From Candidatus Geothermarchaeum rappei (GTDB lineage Archaea > Thermoproteota > Nitrososphaeria > Geothermarchaeales > JDFR-13), in contig MTMB02000001.1 of NCBI GenBank assembly GCA_002011085.2, positions 601,820 to 665,819 of the forward strand: 64,000 bases of DNA, read 5' to 3'. Position numbers and translations under genes: made by a program. The notes beneath the pieces are model-generated. The model did not search any database. It saw only the letters and a program-made list of their open reading frames with translations, and was not told the origin of the DNA. The first letter of the stretch is position 1. Every line of letters starts with the position of its first letter. This document shows positions 34,748-43,796 of this stretch, piece by piece.

Positions 34748-35446
34748 CTATAGACCTCCCCTTATGTTCTCCAACTCTGCTTTCTTTATAATTAGGTAGC
34801 CAGAATCGCCAAGCCACTTTTTCTCAATTTCTATAACCTTTATCGGGTTCGAAAATATTTTTGCGTCGAGAACATATGTCTCGTATTCTCCACCCTCTCC
34901 AGTAGGATTGAATTTATATCTCCGGCTTAGTCTAAGCAGCTCCTCAATATCTTTCTCATCATCTATCACCCACCCAAGATGTTCTTCAGATAATCCCCAT
35001 GCAGATACGCTTACTATCATATACTTCATTCCAGCGTCCCTAAGATATCTATATAAGAGCTCCTCCTGTTCTTCTCCCCATAACGGGGTATAGACCGTTA
35101 AGCCGACTTCCTCTGCTACTCTAAAAACCCTCTTCCTCTGATATTCGCTTGCTATAGCCCCTACCACTATCCCCTCATACCCCTCTTTATACATGACTTG
35201 AAAAGCCTTCTTTAGATCTCTAAGCTCTTTTTCCTTGATACCCTCTGTACGGAATACTACATGTCTCATCCCCATCGATACAGCCTGTAAATAAGTCCAT
35301 CCCACATTTATGGTGTGGAACATGTAGCTATATGGATTAGCCGAGATAAACGTTACTAAGGTGTCTAATTTCTTCCCACTGTCCAATGCCTCTATCACTG
35401 CCATTGTACTATCCTTGCCACCAGTGTATAGCCCGAAAAATTTCAT
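34748..35446 (-). CDS. diphthine-ammonia ligase-like ATP pyrophosphatase (DPH6/DUF71)
   Basis: 232 residues. YTGGKDSTMA near the N-terminus is the PP-loop, and the late NPTGEGGEYETYV motif is diagnostic for the DUF71/DPH6 family, which amidates diphthine on elongation factor 2 using ATP and ammonium. WGLSEEHLGW lies between. Length agrees with the archaeal members. A region with an inverted repeat lies upstream at 35495-35514. Confidence 0.88.
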   Translation of the reverse strand: MKFFGLYTGGKDSTMAVIEALDSGKKLDTLVTFISANPYSYMFHTINVGWTYLQAVSMGMRHVVFRTEGIKEKELRDLKKAFQVMYKEGYEGIVVGAIASEYQRKRVFRVAEEVGLTVYTPLWGEEQEELLYRYLRDAGMKYMIVSVSAWGLSEEHLGWVIDDEKDIEELLRLSRRYKFNPTGEGGEYETYVLDAKIFSNPIKVIEIEKKWLGDSGYLIIKKAELENIRGGL

Positions 35447-35697
35447 GGTATAATTAATTAATTCTATATATGAGATTTAACAGTTTCTATTAGAACTCCA
35501 CTCTCCAGTGGAGTCCTACTCTATAATGGGGCTACCTAAAGTTTATACGATGTGTTTACAATGTATACCAATTTATCAAAATTATATACTCATTTTCCAC
35601 CCTTCAAAAAATATATATTTTATATATTAGACTAAAGCACTATACATATAAGGTTATAGCCAACAACGGAATAATAATATTAACGGTGATTTGAAAA
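35447..35697. promoter_or_regulatory. divergent intergenic region with an 8-bp inverted repeat
   Basis: ACTCCACT-CTCC-AGTGGAGT (35495-35514) is a perfect 8-bp-arm inverted repeat, 49 bases upstream of the DPH6-like gene. TATA-rich DNA at 35609-35628 could serve the DsrE gene, which has GGTGATTTG near its ATG. The repeat could be an operator or, if transcribed, a hairpin. Confidence 0.4.
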
Positions 35698-36111
35698 ATG
35701 CCAAAGATATCTATTATATTGTTTTCTGGTACGGTGGATAAACTGATGCCAGTAGGAGTACTTGCATCTGCTGCAGCGGCCATAGGAATGGAGGTAGAGA
35801 TATTCGCCACTTTCTGGGGCCTACTTGCAATGAAGAAAGACATGGCTGAAAAGAACATGAAGATCAGCAAGGAATATGAAGAGATGGGTGAAATGATGTT
35901 CAAGATCATGAGGGAGAAGAACGTACCTAGCTGGATTGAAATGGTTAGAACCGCCAAAGAACTCGGTAATGTAAAGGTCTACGCCTGTGCGATGACCTTC
36001 GATATGTTTGGAATGAAGAAAGAAGATCTCGTCGATATAGTAGATGAGATTGTCGGCGCCGGCGAGTACCTGGATAAAGCTAAAGAGGCCGATATTACAT
36101 TGTTTATCTGA
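35698..36111 (+). CDS. DsrE-family sulfur carrier protein (DsrE2-like)
   Basis: 137 residues, DsrE/DsrF-like fold. ISIILFSGTVDKLMPVGVLA matches the DsrE2 N-terminus, and VYACAMTFDMFG carries the conserved Cys expected to hold a persulfide; a Met/Lys-rich helix lies between. Such proteins pass sulfane sulfur to TusA. It is followed 11 bases later by tusA, the classic dsrE-tusA pair. Confidence 0.88.
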   Translation: MPKISIILFSGTVDKLMPVGVLASAAAAIGMEVEIFATFWGLLAMKKDMAEKNMKISKEYEEMGEMMFKIMREKNVPSWIEMVRTAKELGNVKVYACAMTFDMFGMKKEDLVDIVDEIVGAGEYLDKAKEADITLFI

Positions 36112-36122
36112 GGTGACCATAT

Positions 36123-36359
36123 ATGGATGTCCAGCCAGATAGAGTTATAGACGCTCGAGGCTCATTCTGCCCTGGTCCATTGATGGAGCTAATCAGGGCA
36201 ATTAGAGACGCCAAGGTAGGCGAGGTCATAGCAGTATATTCCACAGACTCGGGAAGTAAGAGGGATATCCCGCTTTGGGTTGAAAAAGCTGGTCACGAGT
36301 TAATTGGTGTTTTCGAGAGAGAGGGATATACCGAGTTTATTGTCAGAAAGAAAAAATAA
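36123..36359 (+). CDS. tusA: TusA family sulfur carrier protein
   Basis: 78 residues, complete. [19 protein letters not shown] contains the CPxP motif whose Cys carries persulfide, followed by the beta-alpha-beta-beta pattern of TusA/SirA. It works with the DsrE protein just upstream in cytoplasmic sulfur transfer, for oxidation of reduced sulfur or for thiolation pathways. It has no own promoter visible; cotranscription is likely. Confidence 0.93.
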   Translation: MDVQPDRVIDARGSFCPGPLMELIRAIRDAKVGEVIAVYSTDSGSKRDIPLWVEKAGHELIGVFEREGYTEFIVRKKK

Positions 36360-36382
36360 GGGTTGGGTGATTATCCCCCATA

Positions 36383-36393
36383 TATCCTTTTTT
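36383..36393. terminator. T-run between convergent tusA and the DUF1641 gene
   Basis: CCTTTTTTTT follows the tusA stop by about 24 bases, and the A-rich flank serves the opposite direction less well. Likely terminator of the dsrE-tusA transcript. Confidence 0.45.
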
Positions 36394-36858
36394 TTAAATA
36401 TCCTCCGGATAAGCGTATCTACCAATAAGTTTCGTCAAAGCAATTAAGAGAGTGAGGCCTCTCTGCACATCTTTGTCCCGTAGAGCTTTCATAAGGCTGA
36501 GCAGGCCCGTTATCTGTGTCTTCTTCACTTCTTCTTTAAGCTCAAGCGGGTGATCCGCAACTGCAGAGATCAAGTTTTGTAGATGTGGGGAGTTCATCTT
36601 TGCTGCTAAATCAAGGAATGTCGTGGCCAACGAAGCCGCTCCTGAAACCATTTCATCAGACAACATATCCTTCGATACGTTTAAGAAACATAGTAGGTTA
36701 GCGAGTGTCTCTAGAGAGCCGCTTTCAACCATCTTGTTAAGTATCTCGATGCTCTTCGAGAGTTTCGGAAGGCTTTCTAGTATCTCCTCAATTGCCTTCA
36801 ACTTCTCCTCATCAGACAATGTCTCCTCAATTATTTTCTCGATTTTCTCCTTATTCAT
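36394..36858 (-). CDS. DUF1641 protein
   Basis: About 154 residues, mostly helical. The helix SIEILNKMVESGSLETLANLL followed by a Leu-rich repeat-like stretch and the GLLSLMKALRDKDVQRGL segment match DUF1641 proteins, which often sit beside SQR-like flavoproteins in sulfur-oxidising archaea and bacteria. Function unknown; a partner or adaptor of the flavoprotein is the usual suggestion. ATG 36858 overlaps the upstream stop (ATGA), and GGGGTGA lies before it. Confidence 0.8.
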   Translation of the reverse strand: MNKEKIEKIIEETLSDEEKLKAIEEILESLPKLSKSIEILNKMVESGSLETLANLLCFLNVSKDMLSDEMVSGAASLATTFLDLAAKMNSPHLQNLISAVADHPLELKEEVKKTQITGLLSLMKALRDKDVQRGLTLLIALTKLIGRYAYPEDI

Positions 36859-38012
36859 ACAATCACCCCTGGGAGGATAGATTTCGCGGTTAACGTCCAA
36901 TACAGTTTATTGTACATGAGTTTTAACCAATAACAGGCGAAGTTGGGAGGATTCGGTTTAGGCGGGTTTTCATAATCGAATACAATGGTTGTGCCTTCAC
37001 CTAACCCAGTTACCACGAAGCACATTACCCTTCCATTGTATCGGGCTGTTGGTATATAGCCTTCTATATCTGCTAGTATCCTGGATGTAACTACCTCTGC
37101 TTGGAAGTCAGCGACTGAACCGGCTTTAGATACTGGAAGGTCCGTTGCATCACCAATTACATATACATCATCATATCCTTTCATGTTAAGTGTATGTCTA
37201 TCAGTTGGTATCCATCCGCTTCTGTCTCCTAGTCCTGAATCAATTATCACTTGGGCTCCTTTGTGAGGCGGTATTATAACTGCCATGTCATACTTTACTG
37301 TTTCTCCTTCGAGTGAGTAGATCTCCCTTTTCTTAGGGTCTAGACCCTCTAGATTAAACATTAGGTTGGTCTCTATTCCCCTTTCGTCCATTATTGGCCC
37401 TAATAACTCGGCTACCGACTCTATTGGGAATACCCTGGGCAATGGATAGATGTATCTAATATTAACTTTATCACTTAATCCTATCCTTTTGAAGTAGTCA
37501 GCGAGCATTAGTGTCATCTCGATAGGCGCTGGAGGGCACTTATATGGTACCCCTGCGACTCCTATAACAACGTCTCCGCCTTTAAACTCGTTTAAAGCTT
37601 TCTTAAATCTCATCGTGCTATCATAACTATAGAAATTGTGTGTATGTTCCTTCAAGCCAGGCACAGCATCATAATCTAGGTGAGACCCTGTGGAGATTAC
37701 CAGATAATCATATTTAATCTCTGCCTCGGTGGTTTTCACGACTCTATTGTCTGGGTCTATTAAAGTAGCTTTATCCCTTATCCACCTAACGTTTTCTGGG
37801 ATAAGTGTTGATACGGGTCTATACGTCTCCCATGGCTCCATTAAACCAAGGGGCACAAAAAGAAACCCAGGTTGATAATAGTGGCGCGTGTTTGGTTCGA
37901 TGAGAATAATCTCCGTATTTTTCTCCGTACTAACATGCCTTAGTTTCTGGTAGAGCCTGTTAAGGGTTATTATTCCCCCTGTCCCTCCTCCTAGGATAAC
38001 GATCCGCTTCAT
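36855..38012 (-). CDS. sulfide:quinone oxidoreductase-like flavoprotein (SQR/FCSD family)
   Basis: 385 residues. IVILGGGTGGIITLNRL is the FAD-binding dinucleotide fold; LVISTGSHLDYDAVPGL and VYVIGDATDLPVSKAGS are the second and third FAD motifs. Cysteines at VPYKCPPAP (near 165), VMCFV and NFACYWLK fit the redox pair of SQR that takes sulfide to polysulfide; the C-terminal hydrophobic helix region would bind the membrane. Electrons go to quinone. It is coupled to the DUF1641 gene. Because FCSD and SQR are alike, the acceptor is inferred. Confidence 0.85.
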   Translation of the reverse strand: MKRIVILGGGTGGIITLNRLYQKLRHVSTEKNTEIILIEPNTRHYYQPGFLFVPLGLMEPWETYRPVSTLIPENVRWIRDKATLIDPDNRVVKTTEAEIKYDYLVISTGSHLDYDAVPGLKEHTHNFYSYDSTMRFKKALNEFKGGDVVIGVAGVPYKCPPAPIEMTLMLADYFKRIGLSDKVNIRYIYPLPRVFPIESVAELLGPIMDERGIETNLMFNLEGLDPKKREIYSLEGETVKYDMAVIIPPHKGAQVIIDSGLGDRSGWIPTDRHTLNMKGYDDVYVIGDATDLPVSKAGSVADFQAEVVTSRILADIEGYIPTARYNGRVMCFVVTGLGEGTTIVFDYENPPKPNPPNFACYWLKLMYNKLYWTLTAKSILPGVIV

Positions 38013-38149
38013 ATTTCATCACTTTACAAATATTAAATATATACATACAGCTTGATAAGCCACTAAGCATATATACTATGTCCATCAAATAACTTTAGTA
38101 TAAATAAATTAAACCGTATATATATTGAGCCAAGGGAGGAATATTAAAT

Positions 38150-38260
38150 ATGATAATTCGGTGTTTAAATCTTCATAGTCTAATACGGGAAATAGTATTA
38201 TTTAGATATATTAATTTACGGTATGTCGATTGGGTGTTGAAATACATATTCCCTTATTGA
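38150..38260 (+). CDS. possible 36-residue protein upstream of the metal transporter
   Basis: ATG 38150 has GGGAGG (38134-38139) 10 bases upstream and a TATA-like element (CCGTATATATATTG, 38114-38127) further upstream. The 36-codon product is hydrophobic and aromatic (MIIRCLNLHSLIREIVL start, ending FPY), with a Cys-Leu-Asn-Leu-His pair that could bind metal. It ends just before the ABC transporter genes. No homologue recognised. Confidence 0.35.
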   Translation: MIIRCLNLHSLIREIVLFRYINLRYVDWVLKYIFPY

Positions 38261-38281
38261 TTCAATCGCTGGTTGATTGCC

Positions 38282-39319
38282 ATGAATCGCATTATCCCCA
38301 GGATAATCGTAGTGGTTTTCACCATGATTTTATTGTTTTCCATAGTGATACCTGTGCATGCATCTTTAAAAAATAATAAGATCGTGATAACGGTCTCAAT
38401 GCCCAGCATAGGATGGATAGTTAACGACGTGGGTGGGAATTTCATTAAGATAATCTATATTGTCCCAGTAGGCGGTGAACCACATATCTTCCAGTTAACG
38501 CCTGAAAAGCTTACGAGTCTAAAAGATACCGATCTCTTCGTATTCACGGGCAACCTAGATTTTGAGAAGCGGATCATGGAGGAATATCCAGATAAAGAAT
38601 ATCTTTATCTAGATTGGGCTTCAGTGTCCTTTGGAGGTTATGATATTAAGCTCCTAAGCCTGCCAAATACATCTGGCTACAATCCTCATGGGTATTGGAT
38701 GTATCCTGATAATGCATTAGCAATAGCCAAGGCCGTGGTAGACAAACTAATAAAAATAGATCCACAGCATGAAAATTACTATAGACTTCGGTTGGAAATA
38801 TTTAGAGAATATGTAGCGAGAATAGATAGCGAGTTCATGAAAATAGCTCAACAGTATAAATTGGATAAAGCGGATGTAGTTATAAGTTCGCCTGAAATCC
38901 AGTATATAATTTCATTGTTAAACGTATCCATTGTAGGCGTGTTGGCAAGGGGGCATGGATCAGGTGTATCTGGGATAGAGTTATCCATGGCCACAGAGGC
39001 TCTCAAAAAAAGTGAATTTCCACTGGTCATCGTCTCAGAGACATTTGAATATCTAAATTTAAGAGGGCCTGTAGAGCAGATTGCAGGCGAAGCTGGTGCT
39101 AAAGTAGTTCACCTAAAATTCTACTCATCTGTTGGAGATAGCTACCTAGCCCTAATGATGTATAATATTGGCGTCTTATCCTCCTCATTATCCAACTACC
39201 CAAGATTTTCTTTTCAGGCATCTCCGGAAATAATAACAATATTCCTAGTATTAACCCTCGCCCTAACATCTATAGTCATAGTTGAAGCGTTGTACATTCA
39301 CCGATTGAGGGAGGTTTAG
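38282..39319 (+). CDS. zinc/manganese ABC transporter substrate-binding protein (ZnuA-like)
   Basis: About 345 residues. Signal peptide or anchor near 3-25, then the cluster A-I metal-binding domain: VGGEPHIFQLTP gives the first His, NPHGYWMYPDNA the second, and later VLARGHGSG and SETF positions can supply the others. A hydrophobic helix near the C-terminus (TIFLVLTLALTSIVIVEAL) is an extra membrane anchor at the far end. Three bases separate it from the ATPase gene. TTG 38273 is an alternative start. Confidence 0.87.
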   Translation: MNRIIPRIIVVVFTMILLFSIVIPVHASLKNNKIVITVSMPSIGWIVNDVGGNFIKIIYIVPVGGEPHIFQLTPEKLTSLKDTDLFVFTGNLDFEKRIMEEYPDKEYLYLDWASVSFGGYDIKLLSLPNTSGYNPHGYWMYPDNALAIAKAVVDKLIKIDPQHENYYRLRLEIFREYVARIDSEFMKIAQQYKLDKADVVISSPEIQYIISLLNVSIVGVLARGHGSGVSGIELSMATEALKKSEFPLVIVSETFEYLNLRGPVEQIAGEAGAKVVHLKFYSSVGDSYLALMMYNIGVLSSSLSNYPRFSFQASPEIITIFLVLTLALTSIVIVEALYIHRLREV

Positions 39320-39322
39320 AAT

Positions 39323-40114
39323 ATGAAAAAGGACGTTATCCATATGAAGAACATGTCTGTAAAGTTTAATGAAGTAATTATCTTGCAGGATGTTTCTCTG
39401 GATATTAACGCTAGTGAATTCACTGTAGTGATTGGACCAAATGGAGCGGGAAAAACTACTTTGATAAAATCGATACTAGGGTTAATTCACCCCACAAAAG
39501 GGGTAATCGAGGTTTTTGGACACGATCCTCTTCATGAAGGAGAACATATTAGAAAGATCGTTGGATATGTCCCCCAATACATCAGGATTTCCGACGTTAT
39601 TCCCATGAATGTTTTAGAGGCGGTGCTAATGGGCGTTCTTGCAAAGAAAAAACCCCCTCGAATCCCCTCTAAAACAGATATCCAAAGTGCCTTGGAGGCG
39701 TTAAAAGTTGTTGACATGGTGAGTTATAGGGAGAGATATATTCATGAGTTAAGCGGTGGAGAGCGGCAGAGAGTCTTGATAGCTAGGGCAATGGTTAGAA
39801 AACCAAAGTATCTCATCTTGGATGAGCCATTTACAGGTGTTGATGTGAAGAGCCAGAGAGAGTTACTAGAGTTCCTGTATAAAATACATACTGAGAATAA
39901 TGTGGGGATGTTGATAGTCGTACATGACTTAGCCCCAATAATTAGATATGTAGATAAAATACTTCTCCTAAACAAAAGAGTCGTGGCCTACGGGTCTCCA
40001 AAAGATGTTCTCAAGAAAGAGACAATTAAGGAAGCCTATGGCGCTGAAGTAGAGATCTTAGAACATGACAAGATATGTTATCCACTATTAGGTGATGTTC
40101 ATCGACAAAGGTGA
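39323..40114 (+). CDS. ABC transporter ATPase, zinc/manganese (ZnuC-like)
   Basis: 263 residues: Walker A GPNGAGKTT (near 38), Q-loop VPQYIRI, signature LSGGERQ, Walker B YLILDEPF, and switch His in VVHDLA. The pattern GVDVKSQRELLEFL after Walker B is typical of ZnuC/MntB-type ATPases. Energises import with the adjacent binding protein and permease. Confidence 0.92.
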   Translation: MKKDVIHMKNMSVKFNEVIILQDVSLDINASEFTVVIGPNGAGKTTLIKSILGLIHPTKGVIEVFGHDPLHEGEHIRKIVGYVPQYIRISDVIPMNVLEAVLMGVLAKKKPPRIPSKTDIQSALEALKVVDMVSYRERYIHELSGGERQRVLIARAMVRKPKYLILDEPFTGVDVKSQRELLEFLYKIHTENNVGMLIVVHDLAPIIRYVDKILLLNKRVVAYGSPKDVLKKETIKEAYGAEVEILEHDKICYPLLGDVHRQR

Positions 40115-40120
40115 TGTAAA

Positions 40121-40945
40121 TTGGATGTAACTAATATCTTTATAAATCAATTTTTCCTAAGGGCCTTAGCAGGCCTGATACTAACTGCAATAGCCTCTGC
40201 AACAGTAGGTACACTCATGGTCAGTAGAGGAATGACTTTCTTAACAGCAGAAGTAGCCCACGCAGCATTAGGAGGGGCTGCATTAGGTGTTTTTATAAAT
40301 AGTCTAATGGAAGTAAGGGTCGATCCTTTCCTATTCGCTATCGTTTCTGGAGTCGCATTTGGGATGCTAGCTGGATACGGCGGTAAGACAGGAAGTCCAG
40401 AGAAACTTGAAACGGCGATAGGCATCTCCATGGCGATAAGTATGTCTATTGCGGTACTCTTCCTTGGCATACTCCCAAGCCAAGATATTCCAAAAGTATG
40501 GGGGTACCTACTTGGAGATATCTTGTTGCTTACTTTAAACGATATAATTATCCTTTCCATAGTCGTAGTGTTCACAGTTGTTATATTCCTATTCTTCCAA
40601 AGAGAATTCATTTATATCGCCATGGATATGGAGGGAGCAGAAGCGCTTGGATATAACGTTACTTTTTATCATTATCTAAGCATCTTCATATCATCCCTTG
40701 CAATCGTAGTCGCGACCAAAGCTGTAGGTTCGATAATGATCTATGCTGTTATGATAATCCCGCCAGCAATATCGTTAATGCTAGTGAAGAAATTTATCCT
40801 TGCAAGTATTACATCCTTCGTCATGATTCTCGCGTCTGGTATAGTTGGATTATTAATCAGTTTCTATGTAAATGTTGTCCCCAGCGGTGTAATAGGGGTA
40901 TTGATCAGTGTTCTTTATCTAATACTAGCATTTAAAAGGAAATAA
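40121..40945 (+). CDS. ABC transporter permease, zinc/manganese (ZnuB-like)
   Basis: 274 residues with eight or so membrane helices; LTAEVAHAALGGAALG near residue 45 and the AVMIIPPAISLMLVKKF segment are the conserved regions of the ABC-3 permease family. The start is TTG 40121. It completes the importer operon; the metal could be Zn, Mn or Fe. Confidence 0.9.
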   Translation: MDVTNIFINQFFLRALAGLILTAIASATVGTLMVSRGMTFLTAEVAHAALGGAALGVFINSLMEVRVDPFLFAIVSGVAFGMLAGYGGKTGSPEKLETAIGISMAISMSIAVLFLGILPSQDIPKVWGYLLGDILLLTLNDIIILSIVVVFTVVIFLFFQREFIYIAMDMEGAEALGYNVTFYHYLSIFISSLAIVVATKAVGSIMIYAVMIIPPAISLMLVKKFILASITSFVMILASGIVGLLISFYVNVVPSGVIGVLISVLYLILAFKRK

Positions 40946-40958
40946 AGTGGAGAAGAGT

Positions 40959-42407
40959 TTATACCTGATGCACATCATGAGGATAGCTCTCCCTCAAGCC
41001 GGCATTCGTTATACGTATGAATCTGGATTTCCTCGGTAACTCAGCTATAGTCCTTGCTCCTACGTAAGCCATTCCCGCCTTCAAACCCGCAACGAGTCTA
41101 CTGACTACTTCCTCTACGCTACCTATGTATTCTACGTATGCTTCAACACCCTCAGCGGTATAAGAATATTCCTCAAGTTCCTCGGAGAAATCGAGTTCTC
41201 CTCGTTCACGCGCCTCCTTAGCCAGCCTAGCGTAGAAGCTGGCCATCCCCCTGTATATCTTGTATCTCCTACCATTCTTTAACACAACTTTCCCAGGACT
41301 TTCATCGGTGCCAGCGAACAACCTTCCTATCATTACTGTCTCTGCTCCTGCAGCAATAGCTTTAACCACATCTCCAGGTGTCCTAATACCTCCATCAGCC
41401 ATTACAGGAATGTCATATGGCCTAGCCACTTTCACCGTATCCATTATGGCGGTTAACTGCGGAACTCCTACTCCCGCCACGATCCTTGTTGTACATACAG
41501 ATCCTGGGCCTATCCCTACTCTTATAGCATCTGCGCCTGCATCGGCTAATGCTTCTGCACCCTCTGCAGTGGCGACGTTCCCAGCTACAACATCTATGTC
41601 TGGAAACTCTCTCTTAAGCTCCTTAACTCTCTCTATTACAGTGTCTAGATAACCATTTGCAACGTCAATTACTAGTGCGTCAGCTCCCGCATCAACAAGT
41701 GCACTTGCCCTCCTTAGATAATCTCCTCGGATGCCGATGGCAGCAGCCACCATAAGCCTACCCTTCTCATCACGGGTTGCATCTGGATATTTCATCCGTT
41801 TAATTATGTCTGCTACGGTGATCAGCCCCTTTAGATTCCAGTTCTCATCTACTAATGGTAGTTTCTCAACCCTATTCTTCCATAATAGTTCTTGGGCCTC
41901 CTCCATACTAATATTCGGAGGAGCTACTACAAGCTTCTCTCTAGGCGTCATAATCTCCTTTACAAGTTTATCATCGGGCTGGAAGAGCATGTCCCTCCTA
42001 CTTACGATACCCACTAGTTTCCCATCCTTAACCACCATAAAGCCCGTAACGCCGTGTCTCTCTGTAAGTTTCTTAGCCTCGCCAATCGTCGCATCAGGAG
42101 ATATTGAATAGGGCTGGTCGACGGTAATGTTATCGGCTCTCTTTACTCGCTTAACCATCTCCACTTGTCTCTCTACAGATGTAAATCTGTGTATAACCCC
42201 TATTCCACCCAGTCTAGCTATCGTGATAGCCATGGTCTCCTCTGTAACTGTATCCATCGGTGAAGAAACTAGAGGAATATTAATTATAATATTCCTTGTG
42301 AACCTTGTCTTAGTCGACACTTCCTTTCTTGATTTTATGCTGGATCTTCTTGGGATTAGGAGAACGTCATCAAACGTTAATCCCAGCTTCAAGTCATCTC
42401 CAGTCAA
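40959..42407 (-). CDS. guaB: IMP dehydrogenase
   Basis: 482 residues, full length. [13 protein letters not shown] start; two CBS domains (residues about 95-205, e.g. GRRDMLFQ-like and VEKLPLVDE); then the barrel with VDVANG, the catalytic loop [13 protein letters not shown] with the active-site Cys, [11 protein letters not shown] and the RGMASF flap. It oxidises IMP to XMP with NAD, the committed step to GMP. No other purine gene adjoins it. Confidence 0.96.
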   Translation of the reverse strand: MTGDDLKLGLTFDDVLLIPRRSSIKSRKEVSTKTRFTRNIIINIPLVSSPMDTVTEETMAITIARLGGIGVIHRFTSVERQVEMVKRVKRADNITVDQPYSISPDATIGEAKKLTERHGVTGFMVVKDGKLVGIVSRRDMLFQPDDKLVKEIMTPREKLVVAPPNISMEEAQELLWKNRVEKLPLVDENWNLKGLITVADIIKRMKYPDATRDEKGRLMVAAAIGIRGDYLRRASALVDAGADALVIDVANGYLDTVIERVKELKREFPDIDVVAGNVATAEGAEALADAGADAIRVGIGPGSVCTTRIVAGVGVPQLTAIMDTVKVARPYDIPVMADGGIRTPGDVVKAIAAGAETVMIGRLFAGTDESPGKVVLKNGRRYKIYRGMASFYARLAKEARERGELDFSEELEEYSYTAEGVEAYVEYIGSVEEVVSRLVAGLKAGMAYVGARTIAELPRKSRFIRITNAGLRESYPHDVHQV

Positions 42408-42550
42408 TGTTGTCCCTTAAATTATCATTAGCGATATACTTAAAAATGTTTTTTAATACATTGCTATTTCCCTGCTGTTAACACGATTCTAGATGTGTTA
42501 CTCCTCAGCTCCAGTTTATTTAAATTGAAGATGATGATAATTTTATTACT

Positions 42551-43243
42551 ATGACTACACTTGAAGAAAACTTTTCTAAATCTTGGAAGTTTATGCTTGG
42601 ACTCTTTAATAACGTAGGAAGGCTATTAATTCTAATAATCTTGAATGTCATTCCTGTCGCCAATCTGATTGTCGTTGGATATGGCGCTAAAATAATCAAG
42701 TTAGGTGATGCATTTGAAGAACCTCCTGAGATCGAGAGTTATGGAGAGGCTTTTATAGAAGGCCTCAAAGTATTGATAGCGATTATAATATATTCCTTAA
42801 TTCCAGGTATAATTGCTGGAGTATCAATTGGAGTTGGTATACTTACTAATCCATCTGCATGGATGCAGGGTGCGTTTTTCCCATCAATATTCTTCAGGGC
42901 TACAGTAGCTCTAGGACTTACAGTAGCTTTTCTCGTAGGCTTCCTATTCGCCGTCTTCGGCGCCATGGGCATTATACATATGATCAAGACTGGAGACTTC
43001 GGGAAGATATTCGCATTTTCAGAGATTTTAGGATTGATCGATAAGGTTGGCTGGGGAAAATACCTCATATGGCTACTTATGATGTTTGTTATAAATTCTG
43101 TGATAACTGGAATTGCATCAGGAAACTGGCTGGTATCAAGCATTCTATGGGTATTCTTTACAGTATTCGTATCTAGAAGCGCACATTATATCTATCCAAA
43201 AGAGGAGACCTGGCCAGAAACAACATCTGAAACTATAAATTAG
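42551..43243 (+). CDS. DUF4013 membrane protein
   Basis: 230 residues with about five membrane helices. LIILNVIPVANLIVVGYGAKII near 22-45 followed by LGDAFEEPPEIE is the typical DUF4013 opening. TATA-like AGTTTATTTAAATT (about 42509-42522) lies 26-30 bases before ATG 42551, so the mRNA is leaderless. Function unknown. Confidence 0.75.
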   Translation: MTTLEENFSKSWKFMLGLFNNVGRLLILIILNVIPVANLIVVGYGAKIIKLGDAFEEPPEIESYGEAFIEGLKVLIAIIIYSLIPGIIAGVSIGVGILTNPSAWMQGAFFPSIFFRATVALGLTVAFLVGFLFAVFGAMGIIHMIKTGDFGKIFAFSEILGLIDKVGWGKYLIWLLMMFVINSVITGIASGNWLVSSILWVFFTVFVSRSAHYIYPKEETWPETTSETIN

Positions 43244-43248
43244 GTTTA

Positions 43249-43596
43249 TTAGCTCTCTTTTTTATCCTCTAATGGAAATAGGTCCTCCAGCATCCTCCTC
43301 ACCATCAACGCTTTATCCTCATAATCCTCAACAACCCTAAATACAGCCTCTATAAGGTTGTTTCCATGATCAAATAAGTGGATATCTAGAAAAGGATATC
43401 CAGAGGGCTCCCTCGGAAACCCGCCGAAAAGGAAATCAAGCATTCTTTTGGAAACCTTCTTTTTCGGCGTAACCAACGTCAACCTAGGATCTAACTCACT
43501 CCTAATATATACCAATTTAGATGCTTTAGCCCACTTAATTAACACGTCAAATATTTCTTCCCTATCTCCTTTAAGCCAAAACCTCATGTACCTCAT
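43249..43596 (-). CDS. hypothetical protein, 115 residues
   Basis: Small soluble alpha/beta protein starting MRYMRFWLKGDREEIFDVL, with a ferredoxin-like strand-helix pattern and a charged C-terminus. Codon use matches its neighbours, and a convergent DUF4013 gene ends 5 bases away. No family recognised. Residues GGFPREPSGYPFLDIHLF look like a conserved core. Confidence 0.6.
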   Translation of the reverse strand: MRYMRFWLKGDREEIFDVLIKWAKASKLVYIRSELDPRLTLVTPKKKVSKRMLDFLFGGFPREPSGYPFLDIHLFDHGNNLIEAVFRVVEDYEDKALMVRRMLEDLFPLEDKKES

Positions 43597-43651
43597 ACAA
43601 AATTAATAATCCCATGGATATAGTTAAAATAAAATTATCATCTTACGGTTG

Positions 43652-43672
43652 CAGGTCGAGGATGATGACCTG
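43652..43672. repeat. 6-bp inverted repeat between divergent genes
   Basis: CAGGTC-GAGGATGAT-GACCTG is a perfect 6-bp-arm repeat in an otherwise AT-rich spacer between the 115-residue gene and the ACT-V4R gene. It could be an operator. It contains a C-box-like GATGATGA, but CTGA follows immediately, without guide spacing. Confidence 0.35.
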
Positions 43673-43764
43673 ACACTATCAAAATAGTATATAAAAGTAA
43701 ATACGAAGAGTTAAATATTATTCTTCGCAGATATCTAAACACAATATTTAAGAAAAATAAAAAA

Positions 43765-43796
43765 TTTATATAAGGTAAAATCACTCTTTATTTGTG
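43765..43796 (+). promoter_or_regulatory. TATA box of a leaderless transcript
   Basis: TTTATATAAG (43765-43774) lies 25 bases before GTG 43794, the right distance for transcription to start at the codon itself. There is no ribosome site, as expected for leaderless translation. Confidence 0.6.

Noticed and set aside
43652-43672. C/D box small RNA because of GATGATGA and CTGA
   Set aside because: CTGA follows directly without room for a guide sequence; kept only as an inverted repeat.
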